Counted from the stretch's first letter, positions 17,672-26,451 are shown. The stretch: 64,000 nucleotides of DNA from Lachnospiraceae bacterium (GCA_910574185.1 CAJSZQ010000022.1:1-64000), one strand, 5' to 3'. A program made the numbers and translations. Notes: generated by a model not told the origin, from the sequence alone.

Positions 17672-18370
17672 TTACTTTATCTTAAGCGTTCTTAAATATC
17701 TCTTCTGCTCCTGGGTTATTCGGGAACTTTCAATCGCTTTCTGAATAGCCTTATTATGCGTCCATTTCTCCAGCCGTCTCTCTTCAATAAAAGGAAGAGT
17801 CGTCTCATACTGTTTTGCCAAAGCCGTTGCAAAATACCACGCCGCCATCATCTTAACATAGTATTCTTCTGATTGAACCTGCGTCACTCTCGTGAGATAC
17901 TCCTTCTGAAATGCTTCGTCCAGATAAAATCTCATCAGCATTCCGATACCGTAGCGGACGGTATAAGTATGACCGGACGCCATCCATTCCCAGATTTTGT
18001 GTTCCAATTCCGGCAAATGTTTCTTAAACACCTTCGGCGCGATTATATCACAGGTAGCCCAGTTATCCACATAGGGAAGAAAAATATCCAGTGCACGTAT
18101 ACACTCCTCATAATCCTTTATTCCCTCTATTAGAAACCCATGCAGATTATTCTCTTCATAATAATCATGAGGCAGTATCTTTATAAATTCCCCGGCGTCC
18201 TCTGATTTGGCATATTCCTTCGCAAATTTCCTCAAAACCGGAATACGAATACCAATAATTTTCTCTTTTTCCACCGTCGGCATCAGCCTGGCATGGAAAT
18301 CCCGATACTCCACATCCTGAAGCTCAAAAAGCTTTCTCTGAACTGACTTCGTTACATTATCTTTATTCAT
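17672..18370 (-). CDS. DNA alkylation repair protein, AlkD-like HEAT-repeat glycosylase
   Basis: The 232-residue all-helical protein matches the AlkD/DNA-7-methylguanine glycosylase family. It has GIRIPVLRKFAKE near residue 40, the catalytic-region DNWATCD (~101-107, with Trp and Asp) and a basic helix HNKAIQKAIES near 208. These enzymes remove alkylated bases without flipping them out. The ATG follows AGGAGG. It may be the first gene of a short run with the dipeptidase. Downstream spacing is 73 bp. Confidence 0.9.
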   Translation of the reverse strand: MNKDNVTKSVQRKLFELQDVEYRDFHARLMPTVEKEKIIGIRIPVLRKFAKEYAKSEDAGEFIKILPHDYYEENNLHGFLIEGIKDYEECIRALDIFLPYVDNWATCDIIAPKVFKKHLPELEHKIWEWMASGHTYTVRYGIGMLMRFYLDEAFQKEYLTRVTQVQSEEYYVKMMAAWYFATALAKQYETTLPFIEERRLEKWTHNKAIQKAIESSRITQEQKRYLRTLKIK

Positions 18371-18417
18371 ACATCTGTCCTCCTATTCTTACTATTACTC
18401 CGTTCACAGCAACATTC

Positions 18418-18456
18418 GCAAATCCATTTAAAATTCACTTCGTGAATGGAATTTGC
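18418..18456. repeat. Short hairpin repeat (family 4 copy a)
   Basis: GCAAATCCATTTAAAATTC..GAATGGAATTTGC folds into a hairpin. It is repeated with small changes at 59025-59062; each copy lies next to a GTTCACAG/GAACAGTAAC fragment. Confidence 0.65.
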
Positions 18457-18487
18457 TCACACCTGAATCACTTTCTTACGTACTTTT

Positions 18488-18549
18488 CCCTAAAGGACTA
18501 GACTAGCTCTGCGTCGCAGCAATTGCAAAGTACTGTGTGAACAGTAACC
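18488..18549. repeat. Dispersed repeat (family 5 copy a)
   Basis: The segment runs from CCCTAAAGGACTAG through CTCTGCGTCGCAGCA to TGTGAACAGTAACC. It recurs in inverted orientation at 62432-62488. This copy carries a duplicated ACTAG (GGACTAGACTAG) that is single in the other copy. Confidence 0.7.
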
Positions 18550-18658
18550 TGAGCGGCTTAGTCTGCGTTAGCTGCCAGTTCAATGGAATGTTACTCCGTC
18601 TGCTCAGAGACCTGCTCCTGATTCGACCCGCGTCCGGCAAATGCGTGTAAACAGTAAC
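18548..18658. repeat. Half of a family 1 palindromic element
   Basis: CCTGAGCGGCTTAGTCTGCGTTAGCTG through GGAATGTTACTCCGTCTGC to ACAGTAAC matches the right half of the element at 50920-51158. The left half is missing and replaced by the family 5 repeat, so the gap is a mosaic of repeat fragments. Confidence 0.75.
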
Positions 18659-18675
18659 AAACTGTTACTGCAACT

Positions 18676-18714
18676 GTAACAGTTCAGCCTGCAACTGCGC
18701 ACTTGCTGCGCAGT
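18676..18714. repeat. Dispersed 39-bp repeat, inverted copy of 2450-2488
   Basis: The block runs from GTAACAGTTCAGCCTGCAAC to the CAGT that ends TTGCTGCGCAGT, and its reverse complement is present at 2450-2488. GTAAC/GTTAC fragments lie on both sides. Confidence 0.7.
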
Positions 18715-18780
18715 GAATGCGCAGACCTGTGAACAGTAACGAACTGTTACCTGCAACTCTCGTTTTTCATCTTAAATTTA

Positions 18781-18809
18781 TTGACATCTAAGAAAACGAA
18801 TGGTAATAT
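18781..18809 (+). promoter_or_regulatory. Strong promoter ahead of a non-coding transcript
   Basis: TTGACA (18781-18786), a 17-bp spacer and TAATAT (18804-18809). No open frame starts between it and the hairpin terminator ending at about 18895. Confidence 0.65.
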
Positions 18810-18815
18810 ATCCAT

Positions 18816-18896
18816 ATAAAAGGAACTGTTAACAAACGGCTCGTCCGTTTTCACTAATTATAAAAACCGCTAAGTTGGATTCGGCGGTTATTTTTG
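18816..18896 (+). ncRNA. Candidate small RNA of about 80 nt
   Basis: Following the promoter at 18781-18809, the expected transcript contains a hairpin AAACGG-CTCGT-CCGTTT (18834-18850) and a second hairpin AACCGC..GCGGTT (18865-18889). The second is followed by TTATTTTTG, a rho-independent terminator shape. No start codon with a ribosome binding site is present. It does not match 6S, SRP or tmRNA patterns that can be recognised by eye. It could instead be a terminated leader of truA, but truA has its own promoter candidate 80 bp further down. Confidence 0.5.
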
Positions 18897-18975
18897 TGTC
18901 CGATTATTCCTATTGCTATGGCAGTATCCATAGCCGTATTATAGTAAATAAATTAACGCAAATCAATATGTCGAT

Positions 18976-19004
18976 TTGACAATTATTTTCATCGTTACCA
19001 ATAT
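18976..19004 (+). promoter_or_regulatory. Candidate truA promoter
   Basis: TTGACA (18976-18981), a 17-bp spacer and CAATAT (18999-19004), about 36 bp before the truA start. The -10 box is weak. Confidence 0.4.
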
Positions 19005-19040
19005 ATTTTTAACCAGATATCAATTAAGGAGCATACAAAT

Positions 19041-19778
19041 ATGAGAAATATCCGATTAACCATAGAATATGACGGCAGCCGTTACCAGGGATGGTCCCGC
19101 TTAGGCAAAGACGAATCAACCAACACCATATCCAATAAAATTCTCGATGTTCTTAAGAAGATGACCGATGAAGAATCCGAATTATACTGCGGCATGCGCA
19201 CAGAGGCCGGCGTTCATGCATATGGACAGATTGCCAATTTCAAGACGGACAGTGACATGGACGTCTCTGAAATTCAGCGTTATCTAAACCGCTATCTCCC
19301 CATGGATATAGCGATAACAGAAGCCAAAGAAGTTCCCGAACGTTTCCACGCCCAGCTTAACACACGAGCAAAAATCTATGTATACCGCGTCACCATCAAC
19401 TCTGTGCCCAGCGTATTTGACCGTAAATATGCATTCCACAGTTTCCGAAGACCGGACAAGTCTCTGATGGAACAAGCTGCAAAACTCCTTACCGGACGGC
19501 ATGATTTCCGTAATTTTTCATCCGTAAAGCAAGGCAAATCAACCATCAAAGACCTCTTCAAAATAGAGATTTATGAAGATATGGAAGAAATGCAGATTAC
19601 TCTTGTAGCCAACGATTTTCTGCACAATATGCAGCGTCTGATTACAGGTACTCTGCTCGATATCGGAACTGGTAACAGACCGCCTGCAATTATCGACGAT
19701 ATATTCGCTGGAGAAGCATCCGCCAGCGCTCCCTGCGACCCAAAGGGAATGTATCTTCAAGAAATTATATACAAATAA
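19041..19778 (+). CDS. truA: TruA-family tRNA pseudouridine synthase with Glu in place of the catalytic Asp
   Basis: The 245-residue protein has the TruA fold signatures: LTIEYDGSRYQGW at the N-terminus, a YVYRV strand near 116, HDFRNFSS near 157 and FLHNMQRLITGTLLDIG near 193. TruA modifies U38-40 in tRNA anticodon stems. The near-universal RTDAGVHA loop reads RTEAGVHA here (codon GAG, residue 55), so the catalytic aspartate is a glutamate. The gene stands alone instead of following ECF-transporter genes, which suggests a paralog beside a canonical copy elsewhere. The ATG follows AAGGAG. Activity and target are uncertain. Confidence 0.85.
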   Translation: MRNIRLTIEYDGSRYQGWSRLGKDESTNTISNKILDVLKKMTDEESELYCGMRTEAGVHAYGQIANFKTDSDMDVSEIQRYLNRYLPMDIAITEAKEVPERFHAQLNTRAKIYVYRVTINSVPSVFDRKYAFHSFRRPDKSLMEQAAKLLTGRHDFRNFSSVKQGKSTIKDLFKIEIYEDMEEMQITLVANDFLHNMQRLITGTLLDIGTGNRPPAIIDDIFAGEASASAPCDPKGMYLQEIIYK

Positions 19779-19791
19779 AATATTCTAAGCT

Positions 19792-19829
19792 AAAACACCT
19801 GCGAGCCAAATTCAGCCCGCAGGTGTTTT
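19792..19829. terminator. Bidirectional terminator
   Basis: AAAACACCTGCG and CGCAGGTGTTTT form a perfect 12-bp stem, with A and T runs serving truA (+) and the cohesin-like gene (-). Confidence 0.85.
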
Positions 19830-19831
19830 GA

Positions 19832-20875
19832 TTAAATCTCCATATTCTTTTTATACTTTATTCCATAAACAATAATTCCGGCAATTACTAGCACAAACAG
19901 CGCTATCATTACATAAAGTACTGCAGAAACAGAGCTTTTATAAGGCTCCTTCTGTCCGATGTTACTTTGACCATTTTTTTCTTCTGCGCTGGTAAGCGTC
20001 TTTTCTTCCAACGCTCCCACTGCATTCTGGAGGGATTGCAATGCTTTATCTCTATCCTCTTTCGTTGCATTCGGGTTATTCTGAACCCCCTCCGCATTCT
20101 TTCTTGCTTCTGTCAGGGCGGCATAACTCTTTTTCGTATAGGTTTTTTCCGGATATTCCTTCACTGTATTTACCAACTCCTGAAGCTGTTCCTCTTCTAC
20201 CGGAGGCGTCTCTTCACCGTTTTCAGGACCAGATGGAAGCGTTAACTCCTCGTCCCCGTTCCCAGAACCAGACGGAGGAACATTCTGCTCTCCGTCGCCA
20301 CCGGCATCAGACGCAGGCGGCGTCTTTTCGCCGTCACCAGAATCAATCGGAGGCTTTGTATCTCCACCGCCGTTATCTCCTGTTTCTGTACTTCCTGCCA
20401 AAACCGGCTTAGGAAGTTTCTCAAACTTTACAGTTCTCCCTTTCGAGCCTTCTGCAACTGTCAGAGAATCCTCTTTTACTTCTACCGTATACGCCCCTCC
20501 GGATGCGCATACTTTTCCAAGGGTAATGGTATCTTCTCCTTTTGCAAATAATGCCTCATTTCCTGCCAGATAAACATTAAGCGTTTTATTTCCCGCGTGA
20601 TACCTGGCCTCTTGGACCTTTGCCTTTCCAGAAAGCGCCGGATCAAACTGAAAAGATGCATCCAGACTCTGGCCCGAATCGGAAGCTACATTCAGAGTAA
20701 GCTTTAGAGACGAAAGCATCGCTCCATCCGCTCCCGGAAGAGTAAGCCTGACCTTCACACTTTCCCCTTCCGCTTCCAGATATACGGCTTCCTGCTCTCT
20801 GGCTTTTACCGAAAATGGCAACACCAAAAATAGTGCAAGTACTGCCATTATCATACTTGTCAAATATTTTCTCAT
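19832..20875 (-). CDS. Membrane-anchored surface protein with cohesin-like module and FIVAR domain
   Basis: The 347-residue protein has a signal peptide (1-25). A beta-rich module at about 28-150 (VKVRLTLPG, TLNVYLAGNEALF, TITLGKV) resembles a cohesin fold. Then come a Gly/Pro/Asp-rich linker (~160-225), a helical FIVAR-type domain (~230-300, YTKKSYAALTEARKNAEGV) and a C-terminal transmembrane helix with KYKKN. It would sit on the cell surface with the cohesin-like part outward. It lies 96 bp downstream of the dockerin-bearing M60 protease gene in the same direction, so it may anchor that enzyme. ATG 20875 follows AAAGGAG; the longer frame to 20935 is unsupported. The cohesin call is by pattern only. 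Confidence 0.72.
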   Translation of the reverse strand: MRKYLTSMIMAVLALFLVLPFSVKAREQEAVYLEAEGESVKVRLTLPGADGAMLSSLKLTLNVASDSGQSLDASFQFDPALSGKAKVQEARYHAGNKTLNVYLAGNEALFAKGEDTITLGKVCASGGAYTVEVKEDSLTVAEGSKGRTVKFEKLPKPVLAGSTETGDNGGGDTKPPIDSGDGEKTPPASDAGGDGEQNVPPSGSGNGDEELTLPSGPENGEETPPVEEEQLQELVNTVKEYPEKTYTKKSYAALTEARKNAEGVQNNPNATKEDRDKALQSLQNAVGALEEKTLTSAEEKNGQSNIGQKEPYKSSVSAVLYVMIALFVLVIAGIIVYGIKYKKNMEI

Positions 20876-20971
20876 ATCCTGCTCCTTTATTGGAGCCGTT
20901 GTACCAGAGTGTGTTTGAAAATTTACTCCCACCACCTATAGTCTGCCTCAATACAACGACCCCTTATCTTG

Positions 20972-23900
20972 TCACTTACCGCCGTTTATCTGAATTTCCG
21001 GCAATTCCTCCGGCATCATCTCAAACAAAGAATCACTGACCATTCTCTGTCCCTCGTTAGTCTGTGCATTATCTACCCGGTACAATTCTGCCCGAACTTT
21101 CTCTATCGCCTGCAAATTCACCACATCCTCAGGCTGAATCCAGTATATCCAGGTTCCGTCCGAAACATCCCTGACATTGCCTGTGTCAGGTACTTCTGCG
21201 AGTATTGTCTGATATGCATTCAGATTGCCGTCGCCGTCCCGGCCGCCCACTTGATTTCCATTCTGGTCATAGAGTATCACCACATTATACGCCGGATTTC
21301 CTTTGTAGACACCGGTAAATACAATGGACCCTGCAGGAATCACATCCTCTGCGTCCCCTCCGTACACAAAATCATCAGATAGTCGGCCGATTGCTGCAAT
21401 ACCGTCTCCCGTACGCCTAAAGTCTACGTTATCTCCTGTCACACCCAGAACATCCAGCTCGGAAATAGAAATTTTTGTATCCTTCTGTCCTGTTATCTCA
21501 AGCTTTACTGACGTCGTCTTATAAGAGGCAATATTTTTACCGCTTTTCTCCGCAAAATAGACAATCTCCGTATTGTCTCCACGAAAAGCTCCTTCTGCAG
21601 CCTTCGTCCATCCTCCTTCTCCATTCCGGACCCAAATCCGATAATCCTTCACTGGCGTTCCTTCCGTCACAGTATACTGAAGCCCGGTTATTGTAAGCTC
21701 TTTATGGAAATCCAGAATCACTTCTGCCTTATCGCCTACAACACCTTCATAAGTAGTGCTCTTGCTGCCGTCAATTACCTTCTCAACCGGCGCTGCCACT
21801 TCTGGTCCGCAGGAAGTATCCGTATCCTTTCCGCTCGCCACTCCTTCACTGGTTGCCGTAATGCCCGTCGCGGCAGCCGTCCAGGACGTCTTGTCGATAC
21901 AGCCCGCATGTTCAATCTTAAGAGGCTCTAAAGTCTTCGATGCAGAATAATTTAAATACTGATCCACTACTCTGATTTTGTAAGTTACTACCCGGTTATT
22001 CATGGTCGTTACCAAATCGCTGAACGTTCCTGCTTCCGCCTCTTCTCTCGTTACAAATCCTGCCAGCTCTTCCTGCGTTTCTCCGCCGGAAATCGTACAA
22101 CGCACAATCTCGTAGCCAAGTACATCCTCCGCCGGAATATTCTTTGAATTTAACACAAAATCTACCTGATTTGCCGAATTTTCATTTATGGCTGCAGCCG
22201 CGGTATCACCTACAGCCTCCACCGTCCCGTCTACGTTAAGTTTACTTCCGCTGTGCTCTAACCGGTATACCCTTGAATCGTCATTTACATAGAAGATTGC
22301 CCTGGTCTCCGGCTCAAACTGGGATGCATATGCTGCCGTCGTCTCATCCGGCGTCATGCCCCATCGCTCAAAGAATTCCAAAAGGTTCTTTTTCGCCGCC
22401 CCGCAGGATAAACGCATCAATACCTGATCAGTATTTCCTGTCAGACTGAGGCTGATTCCACCCGGAGCCGGGGCTGCAGCCGGATTCCTGGCATAGCTGT
22501 CTACTCTTGCAAAAAAGAGGTTGTTCAACTGTTCTCCATGGTCTGCATAGGTCTTATAGTTATATCCATTATCGTAGGCAAGATGCAGCTGCCAGTACAT
22601 GCCAAGCTGTGTAAACACATTGGAAGCACGCCCCTTCGCACCGGAAGTAACCTTCTTATATACTTCGCTGTACTGGAATCTGACGCTGTCATTCGTATCC
22701 TTCGCCTGTGCAAGAACAGAGAAGTAGTTATTGGTAATCTCCGCGACAGCATACGCTCCCTGATTAATACAGTGTCCAATCTCGTGAGCAATTCCCCATC
22801 CGAAATATCGTCCGCTAACATATCTTCCATTTTCATCAGACTGTACCGGAACGCCGCCTGCCATACCTGCGGTTTCATTCCATTCAATCCCGATATGATT
22901 GCCGGACGCATACATAAACGCCCCCGCAAACATTCTCTGATAACGAATATTTAAATGCCGGTAAGGCAATCTGTCCCGCTCAGCTCCCGCTTTGTTATTC
23001 AGTCCCTTGTGCTGATAGAACAAAGACATCATATCCTCCATAGCATCCATCGACTGAACCAGCCTTGCCGCTCGTTCCTCTAATTCTCCAGTTCCAGCTC
23101 CCGCCCAAACCTGCTGTGCAGGCAGGGACAACAGCATAGAATCCAGCATAATATCCGAAGCTCCCAGAATACAGTTTCTCGCATCATATTCATACCGAAC
23201 CAGTTCATTCTCTGATTTTCCATGAATCTCATTATGCTGCTCCTCTATCTGCTTCGTATATGCGTCCAGCTCTTCTATATACCGTTCTGCTCTTCTCTGC
23301 CGCTCCGCCGGGTCTGTCACCCTGTAAAGATCCAGCTTTGGAACCTCAGCGCCTCCATTCACACGAACCGCATAGTTACCGGCCCCAACTGTTCCAGTAT
23401 ATTGTATATAAAGAGCGCCTCCGGCTTCTTCCTTCATAGATGATAACTTCGGAATTGTAACTGTATTCCTTCCTATCTTAAGCGGCGCAGAAATTGTCTT
23501 GGCCACGCCGGCTGCCTCCGCATGATACTGAGTTGCTACAAGCTGGAGATTCGTCGTCTCTCCAGTTCTCTTGCTTCCATGACCCACATAAATCGTAATC
23601 TCTTCTCCTGCCGCGGCCGCAACGCCCAGAGGCTGCCACGCATTCAAACCGCCAAAACCTTTGCCTGCATCATTGGTTGTAATACTGCTGTAAATCTGAA
23701 CAGGCTCTGTCAATTCAGCATTTAAAATCTCTTCTGCCGTCTTCAGCTCCCGCTCTAACGCTTCCTTATCCGGATGAAATTCTCCACTTACTTCATCCTT
23801 CGTGTTAAGCCGCGTTCTTAGCCCGTCAATCGTCTCCTGCGTCACTTCCCCCTTTAACTTCGTATGAAGAGAATCCGCATAAAGGGCCATGATATCGTCT

Positions 23901-26359
23901 TCCAGTGAATCGTAATGATAGAAATAAACCTCAGAAACCGTATTGGTTCCTACTGCAACGGAACGGGCAAGACCAAACTGTATCTTCTTAACCCGAATCA
24001 TTCTAGGCAGCTTCACCATATAATAGGTTCTCCCCTGAGAATCTGATTTTGCCTGAATCGATACTTTACCAAGTTCCTGTTTTGTTCCGTTCTCATCCCA
24101 GTAACGCACCTGTATGTAACCATAACCCACATTCTGAACGGAAGCTTCCTGCAGTGCAAATGCTTCCATTTCATAGGCCTCGTCAAATTCATAGACAAGT
24201 CCTCCATTTGCCTGAAGCGGATTAAATCCGCCGGAATCCCAAGTTTCATGATAGTGGTAAGATACAGGATTATTATCTACCGTTCCCCATGCCGTTCCTG
24301 CCTCTGTGTCTTTTGGGCTTTCCTCCATTCTGCCCTGAGGCGCTTGAGCGCTAATAATATGTTCGCTTATCTCACCCTCTCCGGCTGCGTTAATCCGCTT
24401 ATATTTCGGCATATCTGCCGGGTCCGGGTTAATCGTCTCTGCCACCCCGGTAATTGACGGATTACTCTCTCCAAGTTCATTCACACCCGTTACATAGACA
24501 TCATATTTTGTGTGATTTTTTAAATTGGATATCGTATAACTTGATGTTATAATACCCTCTATTTTCTGGAAATTCTCTGTACCTGTTTCCCGGTAATACA
24601 GATTATAGGAATCCGTATCCTCCATATTCTTCCACGAAGCGCTAATAGCTTTAAACTGCCCGGTAACTTTCAGATTATCCGGTGCATCCGGCTTCTTATC
24701 TGTCTTCGGCACAGCCGCAATCGCCTCGCAGTAACCGCTCCTCCAGGAACCGTTAACCGACTGAACCTGCACCTCATAGCTTTGATTATTTACAAGCTTA
24801 CCTTGGTTAAATGACGTAACTGTAAGACTATTTCCCCTCACAGCCCTTACTTCCTGCTCTCCTTCATATGCAATCAGCACTTCATAACCGGTTACATTCC
24901 TGCAGGCGTCCCAAGTTAGAGTAAAACTCTTATTACTGCAGTTCGCTGAAAGATTCTCTGGGATATCCATATCCGGCTCAGAAATACGATTCTCCATACC
25001 ATTGACAAATTTCACCTGGGAAATCTCCGCTAAATTATTATTCTTCTCCATTCCCATAATTTTCAGCGATACTTTCTTCACCGCAATCTGGGGACCGAGA
25101 TTGATACAGATTGCTCCTTCTGCGTCCTGTCTCACAGTCACAGCGCTGGTATCAAGAAGAAAATCTACGCCTTTCCTTACTTGAACCACAGCCGAATGCT
25201 CCATTCCTTCTTCTGTATAGGTAATCTGAAGCTCAGCGGCAGTAATACCATTATCCTTTGCAGCCTCAATTACAATCCCGTCCGCTCCATAGCTTTCTTT
25301 CTCCGGAAAGTCAAACTCAACAGATACCGGAGTCATGTCGGAAATCTCCTGACCATCTTTCCTCGACAATGCAATACTGCCTTCTTCTTTTAACAGAGAA
25401 CTTATATCTCCGTCCACAAATGTATCGACATCTGGCTGCATACCGATAACCGCTGCCGGCACGCTGACTTCAACGGAGGACCTGACGTCCTCGCTGACCT
25501 GATATCCCTTTACAAAATACTCCAAATCCACAATATCTACAATTCCATCGCCGTTCAAATCCGAATTTGGCGACTGTTTTGTTCCGGCTTCGATATCATC
25601 AATCAGCTTCATCTTATCCGCATCATCAATCACACCATTACCGTCCACATCACCCACAAGCAGCACTCCCGGATGAACCTGCTCCTCCTCATAGGAATAG
25701 CCGCTGACAAATCCTGTGGTAAGCCATACTCCATATGCCCATCCATCCACTGTAATCTCCTGGGTAAATCCGGCGAACCCAGGCGCTGATACAGTTAGCA
25801 CATAAGTTCCCGCAGGCAGATTCTCATAGGAAACCATACCTCTCGCAGCAGGCTCCTTTGAATCCTCTGCCAGTACAATCTCTTTATCTTCATGACCTGT
25901 AAGTGAAACCGTAAATACCGTTTCCTTATCTAAAATAACCGCCTGACAAATTGACACATCAATCTGACCACTGTCGGCAATCTGTTTTTCTTCCTGAGCC
26001 GCCTCCTCGGTTACTGGCTTCTCTTCCTGACTGCCGTCCTCTTCGGTTGTCGGTTTCTCCTCCTGACCGCCAACCTCTTCGGTTGTCGACCTTTTCTCCT
26101 GACCGCCTGCAATTTCTTCCGCCTGCGGTTCCTCATCTTTCATCTCTGCCGCAGGTTCTTTCACCGACGCAGAATCCTCCTGCTCCTTCGTTTTACCTTC
26201 TTCTGTTCCTTCTCCACGCGACTCTTTCTGGCCGTCCGGCGTCACATTGCTCCCCTGTGCACCCCTGACCGTACTCTGCTCCGGCTCTGAAGCAGTTGCA
26301 GAAAAGTATGGAGTAAAAATAAGAACAAAAGCAAGCAAACATGAAACTATCCGCTTCAT
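20972..26359 (-). CDS. Secreted M60 (enhancin-like) metalloprotease with dockerin, Fn3 and F5/8C domains
   Basis: The 1795-residue protein starts with a signal peptide (1-24). A Glu-rich spacer follows, with three 12-residue repeats (85-120), then a type I dockerin (~235-290) with paired calcium loops GDVDGNGVIDDAD and SDLNGDGIVDIVD. Two fibronectin III domains (~465-645) and a carbohydrate-binding-like segment (~660-830) precede the M60 accessory and catalytic regions (~895-1350), with zinc motif HEIGH at 1192-1196 and Glu1207. A discoidin-like F5/8C domain follows (~1510-1660). M60 enzymes cleave mucin and other O-glycoproteins. There is no sortase signal or C-terminal helix, so surface retention would need the dockerin; the next gene supplies a candidate partner. 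ATG 26359 follows AAAGGAGAGG. Confidence 0.9.
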   Translation of the reverse strand: MKRIVSCLLAFVLIFTPYFSATASEPEQSTVRGAQGSNVTPDGQKESRGEGTEEGKTKEQEDSASVKEPAAEMKDEEPQAEEIAGGQEKRSTTEEVGGQEEKPTTEEDGSQEEKPVTEEAAQEEKQIADSGQIDVSICQAVILDKETVFTVSLTGHEDKEIVLAEDSKEPAARGMVSYENLPAGTYVLTVSAPGFAGFTQEITVDGWAYGVWLTTGFVSGYSYEEEQVHPGVLLVGDVDGNGVIDDADKMKLIDDIEAGTKQSPNSDLNGDGIVDIVDLEYFVKGYQVSEDVRSSVEVSVPAAVIGMQPDVDTFVDGDISSLLKEEGSIALSRKDGQEISDMTPVSVEFDFPEKESYGADGIVIEAAKDNGITAAELQITYTEEGMEHSAVVQVRKGVDFLLDTSAVTVRQDAEGAICINLGPQIAVKKVSLKIMGMEKNNNLAEISQVKFVNGMENRISEPDMDIPENLSANCSNKSFTLTWDACRNVTGYEVLIAYEGEQEVRAVRGNSLTVTSFNQGKLVNNQSYEVQVQSVNGSWRSGYCEAIAAVPKTDKKPDAPDNLKVTGQFKAISASWKNMEDTDSYNLYYRETGTENFQKIEGIITSSYTISNLKNHTKYDVYVTGVNELGESNPSITGVAETINPDPADMPKYKRINAAGEGEISEHIISAQAPQGRMEESPKDTEAGTAWGTVDNNPVSYHYHETWDSGGFNPLQANGGLVYEFDEAYEMEAFALQEASVQNVGYGYIQVRYWDENGTKQELGKVSIQAKSDSQGRTYYMVKLPRMIRVKKIQFGLARSVAVGTNTVSEVYFYHYDSLEDDIMALYADSLHTKLKGEVTQETIDGLRTRLNTKDEVSGEFHPDKEALERELKTAEEILNAELTEPVQIYSSITTNDAGKGFGGLNAWQPLGVAAAAGEEITIYVGHGSKRTGETTNLQLVATQYHAEAAGVAKTISAPLKIGRNTVTIPKLSSMKEEAGGALYIQYTGTVGAGNYAVRVNGGAEVPKLDLYRVTDPAERQRRAERYIEELDAYTKQIEEQHNEIHGKSENELVRYEYDARNCILGASDIMLDSMLLSLPAQQVWAGAGTGELEERAARLVQSMDAMEDMMSLFYQHKGLNNKAGAERDRLPYRHLNIRYQRMFAGAFMYASGNHIGIEWNETAGMAGGVPVQSDENGRYVSGRYFGWGIAHEIGHCINQGAYAVAEITNNYFSVLAQAKDTNDSVRFQYSEVYKKVTSGAKGRASNVFTQLGMYWQLHLAYDNGYNYKTYADHGEQLNNLFFARVDSYARNPAAAPAPGGISLSLTGNTDQVLMRLSCGAAKKNLLEFFERWGMTPDETTAAYASQFEPETRAIFYVNDDSRVYRLEHSGSKLNVDGTVEAVGDTAAAAINENSANQVDFVLNSKNIPAEDVLGYEIVRCTISGGETQEELAGFVTREEAEAGTFSDLVTTMNNRVVTYKIRVVDQYLNYSASKTLEPLKIEHAGCIDKTSWTAAATGITATSEGVASGKDTDTSCGPEVAAPVEKVIDGSKSTTYEGVVGDKAEVILDFHKELTITGLQYTVTEGTPVKDYRIWVRNGEGGWTKAAEGAFRGDNTEIVYFAEKSGKNIASYKTTSVKLEITGQKDTKISISELDVLGVTGDNVDFRRTGDGIAAIGRLSDDFVYGGDAEDVIPAGSIVFTGVYKGNPAYNVVILYDQNGNQVGGRDGDGNLNAYQTILAEVPDTGNVRDVSDGTWIYWIQPEDVVNLQAIEKVRAELYRVDNAQTNEGQRMVSDSLFEMMPEELPEIQINGGK

Positions 26360-26421
26360 ACTCCTCTCCTTTCTTCCACGTTCCCCTTTTCGTATAACAT
26401 TTTTAATAAATGTCTTAATTA

Positions 26422-26451
26422 AATATATCATGACATCCTTATGAATATCAA
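26422..26451 (-). promoter_or_regulatory. Promoter of the M60 protease gene
   Basis: On the minus strand, TTGATA (26446-26451), an 18-bp spacer and TATATT (26422-26427) precede the protease start by about 60 bp. The protease can therefore be transcribed independently of the upstream DeoR gene. Confidence 0.55.

Noticed and set aside
18400-18760. CRISPR-like array, because of many short repeats
   Set aside because: Repeats are of different families and irregular spacing, with no constant repeat-spacer unit and no cas genes.
25951-26268. 105-codon frame opposite the start of the M60 gene
   Set aside because: It is a shadow of the Glu-rich tandem repeat of the protease on the other strand.
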